A DNA stretch of 64,000 bases from Alteromonadaceae bacterium M269 (GTDB lineage Bacteria; Pseudomonadota; Gammaproteobacteria; Enterobacterales; Alteromonadaceae), in contig SMNZ01000001.1 in NCBI GenBank assembly GCA_004353515.1, forward strand, positions 744,001 to 808,000, given 5' to 3'. Positions within the stretch are counted from its first letter, which is position 1. Each line of letters begins with the position of its first letter. The position numbers and the translations under genes are program-made. The notes under the pieces were generated by a model that had not been told where the DNA came from, searched no databases, and worked only from the letters and a program-made list of their open reading frames with translations. Positions 48,092-55,869 of this stretch are shown one piece after another.

Positions 48092-49984
48092 TCAAGAATT
48101 CATCCACTCGCTAACGTGATAATCATCACTCTGGTCATACTCTTCATCATCGAACTCATCGTCCGATATGCCTTCTGGTAACTCAGACAAATCAGGATTA
48201 ATCAACCAGAGCAAAGCAAGCAGGTATACCAAGAGATCCCATGCTTCATTCCTAGCTTTTCTTAAGTTTTGCCACCGCTCATAAGGGATCCCATTAACCT
48301 CTTCTCTCACTACTGTTTCAGAGGTCAATTGTTCAAAGTAGTCAATTTCAAACTCATTACTTATCGGGAAGTGAATGTATCCACCACCTGGATATTTGTA
48401 GTTCAAGCGTTTCGCCAATCGCGTTTTAATATTGTTAACACCCAACGTATACAATGGGATCTTATGCATGTTGTTTCTGCTAGGAGGCGTAACCGCGGGG
48501 GCATTTACTTTGTTGCCGCCTCGGATTGGAATAATGAAGTCACTGTGTTTTGCACAGAAGAGCATCATGTCCGTGTAAAAGTGTCCCTGTACGTCAAGAG
48601 CGCACATTGATATAGGTAAATGAAACCCTGCTGGATGCGAATAAAGCTTTGATAGAGCCCTTAATAATTGATCCTGAGTGCTTTCGTCATCAGGTCTACC
48701 ATGAAAAATTTGCTTGTTCAGTAACCACGTTTCTTCTTTAACACCGAATCCAGCCACACATAATTCGAGACGGTCATCCTGAGTATCTACGCTCGCTAAA
48801 ATAACGTGAACACCTTCAGGCAATTTACCATCATGCTCGTCACCATACTCTTCTCTACGCTCGTAAAAATTATGACTTTCCAACGTGACTGCATCGTCTC
48901 GGTAGGTTTCCCCCAAAATTGTATTAATGAATACTTGTTTTTCTTCAGGGTTATCTTTTACGTCTTCGTAGTATGACGCTAACTTACCCCAACGAGCATT
49001 GGGGAGATCTGAATAAGCGGCCCATATGTGAAATCCTGCATGTCCACTAATGTAAGGAGTGTCACATTCTTTACATATTGGACGTCCCCTGTCGTCCCAA
49101 CGGCTAGGTTCCTGTTCTGTCTCACAGCATGTGAAAGGTTTTACCGATCTCCATTCGCCAGCATCAGTCATTGACTGTTTGTATTTTTCGGTAATCTCTT
49201 TTCTACATGATGGACAAACAAAATGTGCTTTCTCTGGATTTTGAGACGGATATTTAAAATTTTTCCATTCCAATACATGCATATGTTTGCAGTGAGGACA
49301 AGGCACAAAAAAATGGCGTTGATCTGATGCTAAAAAACTTTTATTTATCCGACAAAACCCGAACCTATTTGGTGTAGAGCCAGCAATTATTTTACGATTA
49401 AATGCTGAAAAGCTTCGCCCTTCCGCCTGTCTAACCGGGTCGCCATCAGTTCCAGTATCAACTGGATATGCTGAAACCTCATCTAGAATTACCACCCGAA
49501 CAGTAATACGGCGGAATCCAGTTTCGGTATTAGCCCCGACTAAGGTTAAAGTCCCACCTGCATAACGCTTTTTCGTTAACGTATCGTCTTCTCGAGCAAC
49601 CTTGCCGGATAAAGCTGGAACATCCTCCAACATTGGAGCAAGCTCATCTTTACTGTAACCCTCTGCATCTGGAATTGTTGGCTGCACAACTAAAATACTA
49701 CAAGGGTCTGCAGCCATATGGTAACCAATAACTAGGTTAACCATTTTTGTGTATCCAACCCTCATTGATTTCTGAACACTTATGCGCTCTTCATCAGAGT
49801 CACACATTGCATCCAAAATACCTTTTTGAAAGTTTTTAGTTACCCACTGACCACCACCATGCTCAAGAGGCAGCTGATAATATCTATCACCCCATTGGGC
49901 TATCGTTAGGTTCGGTGGTGGCGCCCAAATCGCTTGAAGACTCTTCCAAGTATGCAATAAGGCGTGGTGGTGGTGTGTCAGCAT
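48092..49984 (-). CDS. Terminase large subunit, lambda gpA family
   Basis: A 630-residue packaging motor. The N terminus IWAPPPNLTIAQWGDRYYQL is the gpA signature. SVQKSMRVGYTK is the ATPase A-region and VVILDEVSAYP the B-region. A Cys zinc element (CPHCKHMH and CPSCRKEI) precedes the nuclease domain with ASVDTQDDRLELCVAG. It cuts concatemers at cos in the lambda group and translocates DNA. It overlaps the small subunit by 98 bp. Confidence 0.95.
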   Translation of the reverse strand: MLTHHHHALLHTWKSLQAIWAPPPNLTIAQWGDRYYQLPLEHGGGQWVTKNFQKGILDAMCDSDEERISVQKSMRVGYTKMVNLVIGYHMAADPCSILVVQPTIPDAEGYSKDELAPMLEDVPALSGKVAREDDTLTKKRYAGGTLTLVGANTETGFRRITVRVVILDEVSAYPVDTGTDGDPVRQAEGRSFSAFNRKIIAGSTPNRFGFCRINKSFLASDQRHFFVPCPHCKHMHVLEWKNFKYPSQNPEKAHFVCPSCRKEITEKYKQSMTDAGEWRSVKPFTCCETEQEPSRWDDRGRPICKECDTPYISGHAGFHIWAAYSDLPNARWGKLASYYEDVKDNPEEKQVFINTILGETYRDDAVTLESHNFYERREEYGDEHDGKLPEGVHVILASVDTQDDRLELCVAGFGVKEETWLLNKQIFHGRPDDESTQDQLLRALSKLYSHPAGFHLPISMCALDVQGHFYTDMMLFCAKHSDFIIPIRGGNKVNAPAVTPPSRNNMHKIPLYTLGVNNIKTRLAKRLNYKYPGGGYIHFPISNEFEIDYFEQLTSETVVREEVNGIPYERWQNLRKARNEAWDLLVYLLALLWLINPDLSELPEGISDDEFDDEEYDQSDDYHVSEWMNS

Positions 49985-50447
49985 CGCTTAAATCTGATAA
50001 TGCTTTATGAAGCATCCCTCGCACAATTCGTACATCGGCTTTTGATAACTCAGGAAGAGAAACCATGACTTGACCTTCAATTGATAAAATCTTATTTCGT
50101 GCTGATGCTACAAGATCACCATAGATAGCAATTACAACATCGATAGGTAGCAGCGTTTTTAGTTCCTTCTCATTTTTGATCTGTGCAGTCCTGCGTTGTT
50201 CGCGTACTAAAAGAGCTCTCTCTTTGTTCAATTCAGGGGAACTAGGGTCTTCCTCATTTTCAGGGGGTAGATCCGCTCCTGTCTTTTTGGAAAGCTCCCT
50301 TAAATAGTTAATGTAAGCGAAACGATTATGATCAAGATCCCATCCTTCTTTTCCCTTTGGACGCTTGATGATGCCTAGGTTTGCCAATTCCCGCACACGG
50401 CGCGTAGACAAATCTAAGTGCTTTGCTAAATCTTCTTGGCTTTGCAT
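49887..50447 (-). CDS. Terminase small subunit, Nu1-like
   Basis: A 186-residue DNA-recognition subunit. The N-terminal winged HTH reads EDLAKHLDLSTRRVRELANL. The middle is charged and helical (LNKERALLVREQRRTAQIKN). Its order directly before TerL is as in lambda. It would bind the packaging site. Confidence 0.85.
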   Translation of the reverse strand: MQSQEDLAKHLDLSTRRVRELANLGIIKRPKGKEGWDLDHNRFAYINYLRELSKKTGADLPPENEEDPSSPELNKERALLVREQRRTAQIKNEKELKTLLPIDVVIAIYGDLVASARNKILSIEGQVMVSLPELSKADVRIVRGMLHKALSDLSDADTPPPRLIAYLEESSSDLGATTEPNDSPMG

Positions 50448-50662
50448 AAAAACACCGGAACCGGAAACCCCAAAACAAAAATTTTATAGACGGTTCAACC
50501 CCGCGTGTATCTCACCCGCAATGGTTTCAAATGCTCAGAAGAACCTAGGTTTGCCCTCGATTTTATAGGTTGTAGTACATAGTTATTCACAATCATTTAT
50601 ATATACCCGCTATATTTGATAACCCTATTCAAAGCAATTGAATTCTATTCACAATATATGTA
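50448..50662. other. Gap before terminase, candidate cos region
   Basis: A 215-bp stretch upstream of the small terminase with no credible gene. It contains an imperfect dyad CCGCGTG-TATCT-CACCCGC (50501-50519) and a repeated TTCCGG on the leftward strand (50455-50466). By lambda-type layout cos is expected here. The exact site cannot be fixed from one sequence. Confidence 0.25.
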
Positions 50663-50968
50663 CTAGGACTTAACTCTTTGCAGTGAAGTTAAAGCTAACT
50701 CCCCCTCTTTAAAGTCTTTAGTCAAGCCTATGTGTTTAGTACCATCATCGTCTTGTGTAATTCTTATAGTGTATGAAGGAGTGTCTTGAATCTGACCAAC
50801 TTCATCAAACATTGGACTAATAGCCTCATACTTAATCCTATGTTTATCCCATTGCCTTTCCATCCCATAGGGCACAGCGTTTAAGAAACTGAATATTTTA
50901 GAAGCTAGACTCACATCGTTATTAATGATGTCTAAGCCTATGTAGAAAACACCAAATCGTTTATGCAT
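50663..50968 (-). CDS. Hypothetical phage protein
   Basis: A 101-residue soluble protein with no recognised family (FGVFYIGLDIINND, TPSYTIRITQDDDGTKHIGL). It lies between lysis genes and terminase. Composition is consistent with a real gene. Function unknown. Confidence 0.5.
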   Translation of the reverse strand: MHKRFGVFYIGLDIINNDVSLASKIFSFLNAVPYGMERQWDKHRIKYEAISPMFDEVGQIQDTPSYTIRITQDDDGTKHIGLTKDFKEGELALTSLQRVKS

Positions 50969-50981
50969 TGCTTTTACCTAC

Positions 50982-51200
50982 TTATTGTTTGATAAAGAAA
51001 AGTAATAATAGAAGTAAGTATCCGATGAGTGAGTTACTAAAAAGACTTCTATCCCTGTATTTATATCTCAACTTTAAAATCGACTTACAGATTTTTAGAT
51101 AACTGGGTCCTGTGGAGATCGCAGTATTTAGGACATCACTAACACTGCGCAAAGCCACCACACCAACAATAATTACTTCCAAAGATTCAAAGCTGCTCAT
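50982..51200 (-). CDS. Small membrane protein
   Basis: A 72-residue protein with hydrophobic segments near the N terminus (LEVIIVGVVALRSV) and a strong C-terminal one (LIGYLLLLLLFFI), and a basic loop between. It is 13 bp upstream of the 101-residue gene. A lysis accessory role is possible; not recognised. Confidence 0.5.
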   Translation of the reverse strand: MSSFESLEVIIVGVVALRSVSDVLNTAISTGPSYLKICKSILKLRYKYRDRSLFSNSLIGYLLLLLLFFIKQ

Positions 51201-51382
51201 TCTATATATCCCCTAATTAAGCTAAGTGTATTGAACTAACTGAGGGGTTTATGTTAACGATATTGAACGTAGCTCGAATAAATACACATACCTTTTTCCG
51301 GGGGTCTAGATTGTGTAAATGAAGGGTTCGGTAAATAATACTGGCACTAATGTCAAAATTTTAGACCGAATAGTGTATTTAG

Positions 51383-51556
51383 TTACTCATTGAGTGTAGT
51401 AGCTGGATTTTCATTAACTGTGTCAACTTTTAAAGCATTGACAATCTTTACATAGCCATTTGTACCCATCTCAATTGCTGCACCTGTGAGATACAGTGAT
51501 ATAGATACTGCTATAAGTGATGCTGGCCAAGACCATTTCTTGTCTGTACGTGGCAC
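51383..51556 (-). CDS. Small single-span membrane protein near lysis genes
   Basis: A 57-residue protein from a GTG at 51556 with an ideal GGAGG at 5-nt spacing. It begins MPRTDKKWSWPASLIAVSIS and has one membrane helix, then an acidic tail. A much longer frame is open from 51907, but its first part runs through the antisense-RNA hairpins and looks non-coding. Position next to the holin suggests a lysis accessory or superinfection-exclusion role. Not recognised. Confidence 0.6.
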   Translation of the reverse strand: MPRTDKKWSWPASLIAVSISLYLTGAAIEMGTNGYVKIVNALKVDTVNENPATTLNE

Positions 51557-51612
51557 ATGAACCTCCAAGCTTTTTAATTTAATATATAAACTGTCTGAGC
51601 TATAATCTGACA

Positions 51613-51707
51613 TGTAATCACTACCGTTATAGTTGATTGCCGTATCCTTGGATGTTGGCGCATCGCAAGGAAACTTTTCTGAGCCTCGATTGCCGTCGGG
51701 GCTTTTT
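51613..51707 (+). ncRNA. C4-like antisense RNA
   Basis: A compact rightward RNA unit set against the leftward genes. A consensus TATAAT (51601-51606) precedes it, with a weak -35 (TTTAAT, 17 bp). It holds a hairpin CCTTG-GATG-TTGGCG-CATC-G-CAAGG (51646-51670) and ends in a terminator GCCTCGA / TCGGGGC plus T5 (51683-51707). GATTGCCGT occurs twice (51635-51643 and 51688-51696), the second in the terminator loop. Size, hairpin loops and phage setting resemble the C4 antisense RNA family of P1/P7 and related prophages. I cannot run a covariance search. The 340-bp stretch 51557-51896 holds this RNA and no convincing gene. Confidence 0.55.
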
Positions 51708-51896
51708 CTTTTCTTAATCCAAATTAACGCACTTTTAAATCGTCGCAACAAAATGGTCATGGCTTTTTTCACACCTAAAAATCTCTTTCCACGCCACCAT
51801 ATCCTGCTAATAGATCTAATCAATAAAAATCCCAACTTAAGCTGATTTGCCTTTATATTAATTTGGGGGTTAGGAAATTTTCTTCCTATTTTGAAT

Positions 51897-52154
51897 TTAA
51901 TTTCCAAGTTTCGCTATCATCTCTTTTATTTCATCAAGAGACTTATCAAAGCGTTCCATGTGCCGGTCTAACTGTGATTGAGAGACAAAGTTCTCAGCGA
52001 CATGCAATTTATAAGCAGCCAACTCCTTTTCTGCTAACTCTGCTTTATGTAATGCTCTGACAGCTTTCTCATTCACAGGCTTAATTAAGTAAGCAGCAAT
52101 AACAGCTAACAATGTACTAAGCCCCGTTAATGCATAAAGAAAGGTTTGATCCAT
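51897..52154 (-). CDS. Membrane-anchored coiled-coil protein (possible spanin or holin partner)
   Basis: An 85-residue protein with one N-terminal membrane helix (FLYALTGLSTLLAVIAAYLI) and a long charged helix (ALHKAELAEKELAAYKLHVA). That topology fits an inner-membrane spanin or a small holin partner. It shares one base with the holin stop. No family is certain. Confidence 0.55.
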   Translation of the reverse strand: MDQTFLYALTGLSTLLAVIAAYLIKPVNEKAVRALHKAELAEKELAAYKLHVAENFVSQSQLDRHMERFDKSLDEIKEMIAKLGN

Positions 52155-52558
52155 TACGTGCTACCCTTTTTAAATTGTGAAACTATCTTTTCAGCACTTC
52201 GACCAGTGACATAGCCACCTAAACCTATCTGTAACAACGTCCACGCCTCAGGGGCAAGAGGATTGGCCAACCATCCGAAACTATCGAACACAACCAAAAT
52301 TAAGAACGTAAGCATTGTTATTGGTCGCCAATTGCGTTGTAACCAACTCTGACCATTTGCTTCTGCACTAATAATCTGTGTTCTCGTTTCTAACAGCTTT
52401 GTTTCATAATCAAGCACTTTGGAAAGAATTGTATTTTGAATAGCTTGTAATGCATTTTTCGCCTGTAGCTTTTCATCTTCACTAGTGTGAAGCTCATCGA
52501 CTAGCTTAGCTGCAGGTTTAAAGATGTTGGATATAAAGCTTAAAACACTCATTGCCAT
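52154..52558 (-). CDS. Holin-like protein (3TM family)
   Basis: A 134-residue protein with an N-terminal amphipathic part and two or three membrane segments. WLQRNWRPITMLTFLILVVF and LLQIGLGGYVTGRSAEKIV are typical of the three-membrane-span holin family seen beside phage lysozymes. It overlaps the lysozyme end by 10 bp. It would permeabilise the inner membrane at lysis. Confidence 0.78.
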   Translation of the reverse strand: MAMSVLSFISNIFKPAAKLVDELHTSEDEKLQAKNALQAIQNTILSKVLDYETKLLETRTQIISAEANGQSWLQRNWRPITMLTFLILVVFDSFGWLANPLAPEAWTLLQIGLGGYVTGRSAEKIVSQFKKGST

Positions 52559-53049
52559 TCTCCGGTTTTCATTTGTTCAGACATTTCTAGTGCCCTTGTG
52601 GGTGAGTCTTCTCTATGCCATTTTGAATCAAGCATTTCTTCAGATGCTTGTTCATATTGCTCTAGTGAAATGTATACGAGTGTGTTGGTGAATTTTGATA
52701 AGCCATTTATACCCATCTGAAAAGCCATATTGATTAATACAGCCTTTCTAGCGTCGTTAAGAACACCCATCATTACCAATGAGTAACAACCATCTTCCGC
52801 AGTAGAAACGTCTTCACGTAACAACATATCAATCTGATTATCATTTAATGGCTTAGCTTTTAGCCTTGATACATATTCAGACTTTGGAACAATCTCTCCA
52901 AATATCTCTATGCTTTCTTGCTTTGATAAACCAGTTGTATCGAGGTTTCTACCTACACCTATGGTCCAATAACCTCTAGAACACTTGTATGGCTCGTAAC
53001 GACGTCCTTCATGATGTTCTATTTGTTGAAAGAGCTTGGTGTATTTCAT
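52549..53049 (-). CDS. Phage lysozyme, GH24 (T4-like)
   Basis: A 166-residue endolysin. The active-site row is E14 (HHEGRRYEPYKCSRGYWTIG), C23 where T4 lysozyme has Asp20, and T29. The spacing Glu-8-Cys-5-Thr matches the Glu-8-Asp/Cys-5-Thr triad of the family, so it is likely active on peptidoglycan. There is no signal peptide, so it relies on the holin. No promoter is seen between it and the tandem terminators upstream. Confidence 0.88.
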   Translation of the reverse strand: MKYTKLFQQIEHHEGRRYEPYKCSRGYWTIGVGRNLDTTGLSKQESIEIFGEIVPKSEYVSRLKAKPLNDNQIDMLLREDVSTAEDGCYSLVMMGVLNDARKAVLINMAFQMGINGLSKFTNTLVYISLEQYEQASEEMLDSKWHREDSPTRALEMSEQMKTGEWQ

Positions 53050-53063
53050 TTTGATTTACCCGT

Positions 53064-53089
53064 AAAAAAGCCCCGCACGATGGCGAGGC
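53064..53089 (-). terminator. Tandem terminator, proximal to lysozyme
   Basis: Leftward stem GCCTCGC / GCGGGGC (one G-T pair), 6-nt loop, six T. It lies 15 bp before the lysozyme start. Confidence 0.75.
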
Positions 53090-53102
53090 TAAATTTAGGC
53101 AC

Positions 53103-53128
53103 AAAAAAACCAGCTCTGATGGCTGGTT
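53103..53128 (-). terminator. Tandem terminator, distal to lysozyme
   Basis: Leftward stem AACCAGC / GCTGGTT, loop of about 7 nt, seven T. With the next hairpin it insulates the lysis and structural genes from transcripts of the accessory block. Confidence 0.8.
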
Positions 53129-53199
53129 GCTTTTATGCTATTCGAACATATTTCGTCGTTTAAGGTACAAAAATACCAACAAATAGTCAACAGGTAATT

Positions 53200-53907
53200 T
53201 TAACTACCCTTTTTAAGCACTATAGATTCACCTATGGGATTATACTTGGTTGGCTTATCAATGGGCGTTGCTATTAAGTCTTGCACTAATTGAGGCTGTA
53301 ATAAATCATCAAATGCATCACGATCTTTAAATGAACTATCAAGCCACATTTGACGGGTATTATCATTGTCAGGAAGCATTAGAGGGCTTGCTGTTGTGTG
53401 ATACGGTTTTAACCATTCTGCTTGGCCAAGCGTAATGACAGAGCAAGTTGTTATCACTTCACCTGTTTTGCTGTGTATGTACTCTTTCCATAACCCACCA
53501 AGTGCGATTGCTTCACCATCTAAAGCTTCAAAATCTGTACACTTTTGATCAGCGCCTTTGCCTTCACTCTCTCCAAACCCTTTTACCGGAATAATACATC
53601 TAGATGATTTATACGGCTCCTAGCCAGCTTTTTTGAAACTCTTCAGTCCATCTGAGCGCGTATTGATGCTCCAAAACCTAGGCATTGGCTTAAAACCATC
53701 TTCTGTCTCAATTTGTAATAGATGCCAGCGAGCAGTTGTTAAAAGCCTTTTACCTTCTACTTCCCTAATTATTGATATTTCACGGCCACCCAGAATACAA
53801 CGATTAACCACCAGATGATTATCATCATCGGGATATAGCTTTATGCCTAGCATTGAGCATAGTTCGCGTACACCCGGATCATCGGTTACGTTTAGTCTTC
53901 CACACAA
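53200..53907 (-). pseudogene. SRAP/YedK-type abasic-site protein, interrupted by an amber codon
   Basis: Two halves in one frame make one SRAP protein of about 235 codons. The first begins MCGRLN with the catalytic Cys2 and has ARWHLL and RFWSINTRSD. After TAG (53620-53622) the frame continues SSRCIIPVKGFGES, with the expected Glu region, and WLKPYHTTASPLMLP with the expected His. Nothing else is missing. SRAP proteins crosslink to abasic sites in single-stranded DNA. The TAG makes this a likely recent pseudogene unless amber is read through. Confidence 0.8.
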
Positions 53908-53908
53908 A

Positions 53909-54370
53909 TTAAACAGCCTCGTTTGACTCTACAAAGTTAAGCGGGATATTTCTGAATGGTGTTTGAGATAAATACATCTTCAGAGTTTGGATACAGTACT
54001 GTTTACCAGAGACATCGAAAAAAGATTCACCTTGTTTTGAGTCTTTGAATTTAATAAATTGCTCATCAATTTCTTTCTCTGAATGTTCACTGTATTTAAA
54101 CCCGTTAACAACAAATGAAAGATCAACATCCATGCTACAATTCATTACTTCTACTTGTTCACTGCTTTCATTTATTTCTGTGCAAGTCACTGAAACAGCG
54201 CACTTGAAAAAAGCTATCAATTTATCTTCCGAATGACCGTACCCCTTATCCAATCTCGTAAAATCGGATACAACTACACCTGCTCTTCCAATCTGAGGGT
54301 TTTTAATTTCTTTATAAGAATACTGTATAACTTTACTATTAAAGAATTCTAAATCTGTTGTACTAAACAC
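53909..54370 (-). CDS. SecB-like chaperone of a toxin-antitoxin operon
   Basis: A 153-residue protein with the SecB fold pattern. An N-terminal strand region is followed by KLIAFFKCAVSVTCTEINES (SecB beta-sheet), a segment where SecB has its crossover loop, and the end YCIQTLKMYLSQTPFRNIPL then NF, which aligns with the SecB ending [24 protein letters not shown]. It is the third gene after hicA and hicB, 1 bp after the hicB stop. Such solitary SecB-like proteins protect antitoxins in toxin-antitoxin-chaperone modules. The housekeeping SecB is normally elsewhere (with grxC/gpsA). Family is inferred by eye. Confidence 0.7.
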   Translation of the reverse strand: MFSTTDLEFFNSKVIQYSYKEIKNPQIGRAGVVVSDFTRLDKGYGHSEDKLIAFFKCAVSVTCTEINESSEQVEVMNCSMDVDLSFVVNGFKYSEHSEKEIDEQFIKFKDSKQGESFFDVSGKQYCIQTLKMYLSQTPFRNIPLNFVESNEAV

Positions 54371-54371
54371 T

Positions 54372-54848
54372 CTAATGTTCCATATGTTTTAATTTCTGCA
54401 AAGAATTTTCCGGTGAACTCCAGGACTCAGTTGCACCAAAAGTAAATTGTGTTTCAGTTCTAAATTCTGATTTAACGTTGGAACCAAACTGATTAAAAGT
54501 TATCTCTACAGACTTACCATCAAGCTTCTCTTCACAAGCAGACTTAATCCAATCATTTATCGAGACTCCGTCTTGCGCACTCGATGCTGCAACTCTTGTA
54601 TGCAAGTCACTTCCAATCCTAACATTCAAGGAACCCTTGTAAGGTTTTAACGGTTCTTTACCCAACTCCTCACAAAGCTCCAGATAGTCATCTACAGCTA
54701 ATTCAAATTCTGATCTAAGCTCTTTCATTGAATCAGCAGAATAGGTTACAAGGTCTTTAATATGCAAAATCTTTCCATCAAGCGTATCAGTTTCTGTGCA
54801 ACACTCTGCACTACCTTGATAACCTTTATACTCTAGTGTTTTGCTCAT
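54372..54848 (-). CDS. hicB: HicB-family antitoxin with long C-terminal tail
   Basis: A 158-residue antitoxin. Residues 1-70 are the HicB partial RNase H-like fold (YKGYQGSAECCTETD, HIKDLVTYSADSMKELRSEF, VDDYLELCEE). Residues 71-109 are a ribbon-helix-helix DNA-binding region (YKGSLNVRIGSDLHTRVAAS, VSINDWIKSACEE). Usual HicB proteins of this type stop near 110; this one has about 49 more residues with aromatic and hydrophobic patches (FTFGATESWSSPENSLQKL). It overlaps hicA by 4 bp. The tail may be a chaperone-addiction segment recognised by the SecB-like partner. Confidence 0.82.
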   Translation of the reverse strand: MSKTLEYKGYQGSAECCTETDTLDGKILHIKDLVTYSADSMKELRSEFELAVDDYLELCEELGKEPLKPYKGSLNVRIGSDLHTRVAASSAQDGVSINDWIKSACEEKLDGKSVEITFNQFGSNVKSEFRTETQFTFGATESWSSPENSLQKLKHMEH

Positions 54849-55117
54849 CTCTCACTCTCCAACACACCATGCTCGTACAACGCTTCAACTACGTAAGCTA
54901 AAGCCTTTGGTTTAACCGGGTCAGCTCCATGACTCTTGTGTAGCATGATGATATTCATATCCTTATCAATAAACTTAACTCTACTTCCACTAGATTTGCC
55001 TTTGTTAGATAGCTGGTATCCAACGGCAATTAGATAATTTTGCAACTCAGAAAATTTAACGTCCTTAGGAACGGGTTTTCGTTTAAGTTTAGCAGCAAAT
55101 TTCTCCCTACTTACCAC
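54845..55117 (-). CDS. hicA: HicA-family toxin (mRNA interferase)
   Basis: A 90-residue protein of the longer HicA type. It shows VKFSELQNYLIAVGYQLS, SSGSRVKFID, and MLHKSHGADPVKPKALAYVV, a dsRBD-like fold with candidate catalytic His in LHKSH. HicA toxins cleave mRNA and tmRNA. It starts with GTG after AGGTGG-type purines. It is first in the operon, ahead of its antitoxin, as usual for hicAB. Confidence 0.82.
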   Translation of the reverse strand: MVSREKFAAKLKRKPVPKDVKFSELQNYLIAVGYQLSNKGKSSGSRVKFIDKDMNIIMLHKSHGADPVKPKALAYVVEALYEHGVLESER

Positions 55118-55140
55118 CTATACCCCTTAATACGACAAGT

Positions 55141-55171
55141 GCAACTATATTTTAGTTGCAAATTTTGTCAA
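55141..55171 (-). promoter_or_regulatory. hicAB promoter with overlapping operator
   Basis: Leftward TTGACA (55166-55171), 16-bp spacer, TATAGT (55144-55149). A perfect 7-bp inverted repeat GCAACTA-TATTT-TAGTTGC (55141-55159) covers the -10. That is the right place for the ribbon-helix-helix of HicB to repress its own operon. The rest of the gap 55118-55331 shows nothing further. Confidence 0.78.
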
Positions 55172-55331
55172 TATGCAGCTTTTAATGTTTTAAGAACAAA
55201 TTACGATTTCTTCAACCGTAATGACCAAAACAGACCACTAAAAGAACTTTAAACAAGATTAATGGCTGAGGGATAAAGGGTACAAAACTAGCCAGATCAA
55301 GTGCAACCCGAATTAAGGATAAAACACCTGT

Positions 55332-55673
55332 TCATTTATCAGGTATAACATAATTAATAATTCCCTCTCCGGCATGATGCGGCCTTTTCTCAGGCTTACC
55401 ACTATGTCCAGGTGGATAATAATTGGTATCCATTAGCATAGTTCTAAACTGTCTTTTATTGAATCTATTAAGGGACTGCCTAGGAGTTAACAGAACGCCT
55501 GTCATAGCGTCAGCATAAGGAGTATGTATACCATTAGGATTGAACTCTTTTGGCTCGGTATATCCTGCCCTGATTACCATATCAACCCAACACCCCCAAT
55601 GCGCCGGACCTCTATCGAGCCAGATAACACTACAATTGATTAGAGGTTTTTCACAGAGATTGCATAGCACCAT
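55332..55673 (-). CDS. Hypothetical protein with CxxC
   Basis: A 113-residue protein starting MVLCNLCEKPLINCSV, followed by WGCW, so a small zinc site is possible. The rest is basic (RQSLNRFNKRQFRTMLMDTN). It follows a terminator. Unknown family; likely phage accessory. Confidence 0.5.
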   Translation of the reverse strand: MVLCNLCEKPLINCSVIWLDRGPAHWGCWVDMVIRAGYTEPKEFNPNGIHTPYADAMTGVLLTPRQSLNRFNKRQFRTMLMDTNYYPPGHSGKPEKRPHHAGEGIINYVIPDK

Positions 55674-55731
55674 TCAAATACTGTACATTCATACAGCGCA
55701 CAATATCAACGCGAATATTTTGACCAGAAAT

Positions 55732-55762
55732 AGAAAAGCCCGCAGGAGTTTAGTGCGGGCTT
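55732..55762 (-). terminator. Terminator after the HslV-like gene
   Basis: Leftward stem AAGCCCGCA / TGCGGGCTT, 9-nt loop, then TTCT. It closes the upstream early transcript about 110 bp after the HslV-like gene. Confidence 0.75.
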
Positions 55763-55869
55763 ATCAAAGGTAAAGAGCTAGATGTTGCTCAAGTAGTTCA
55801 GCTTCCTTGCTAATCTGGGAATAATATTAAGTGAGAATTAACTAATAGTAAGCTGTACTGAGGTACAGA

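Noticed and set aside
51557-51907. N-terminal extension of the 57-residue membrane protein to a 174-residue frame
   Set aside because: The extension runs through the antisense-RNA hairpins and reads as basic, low-quality protein; the GTG at 51556 has an ideal ribosome site.
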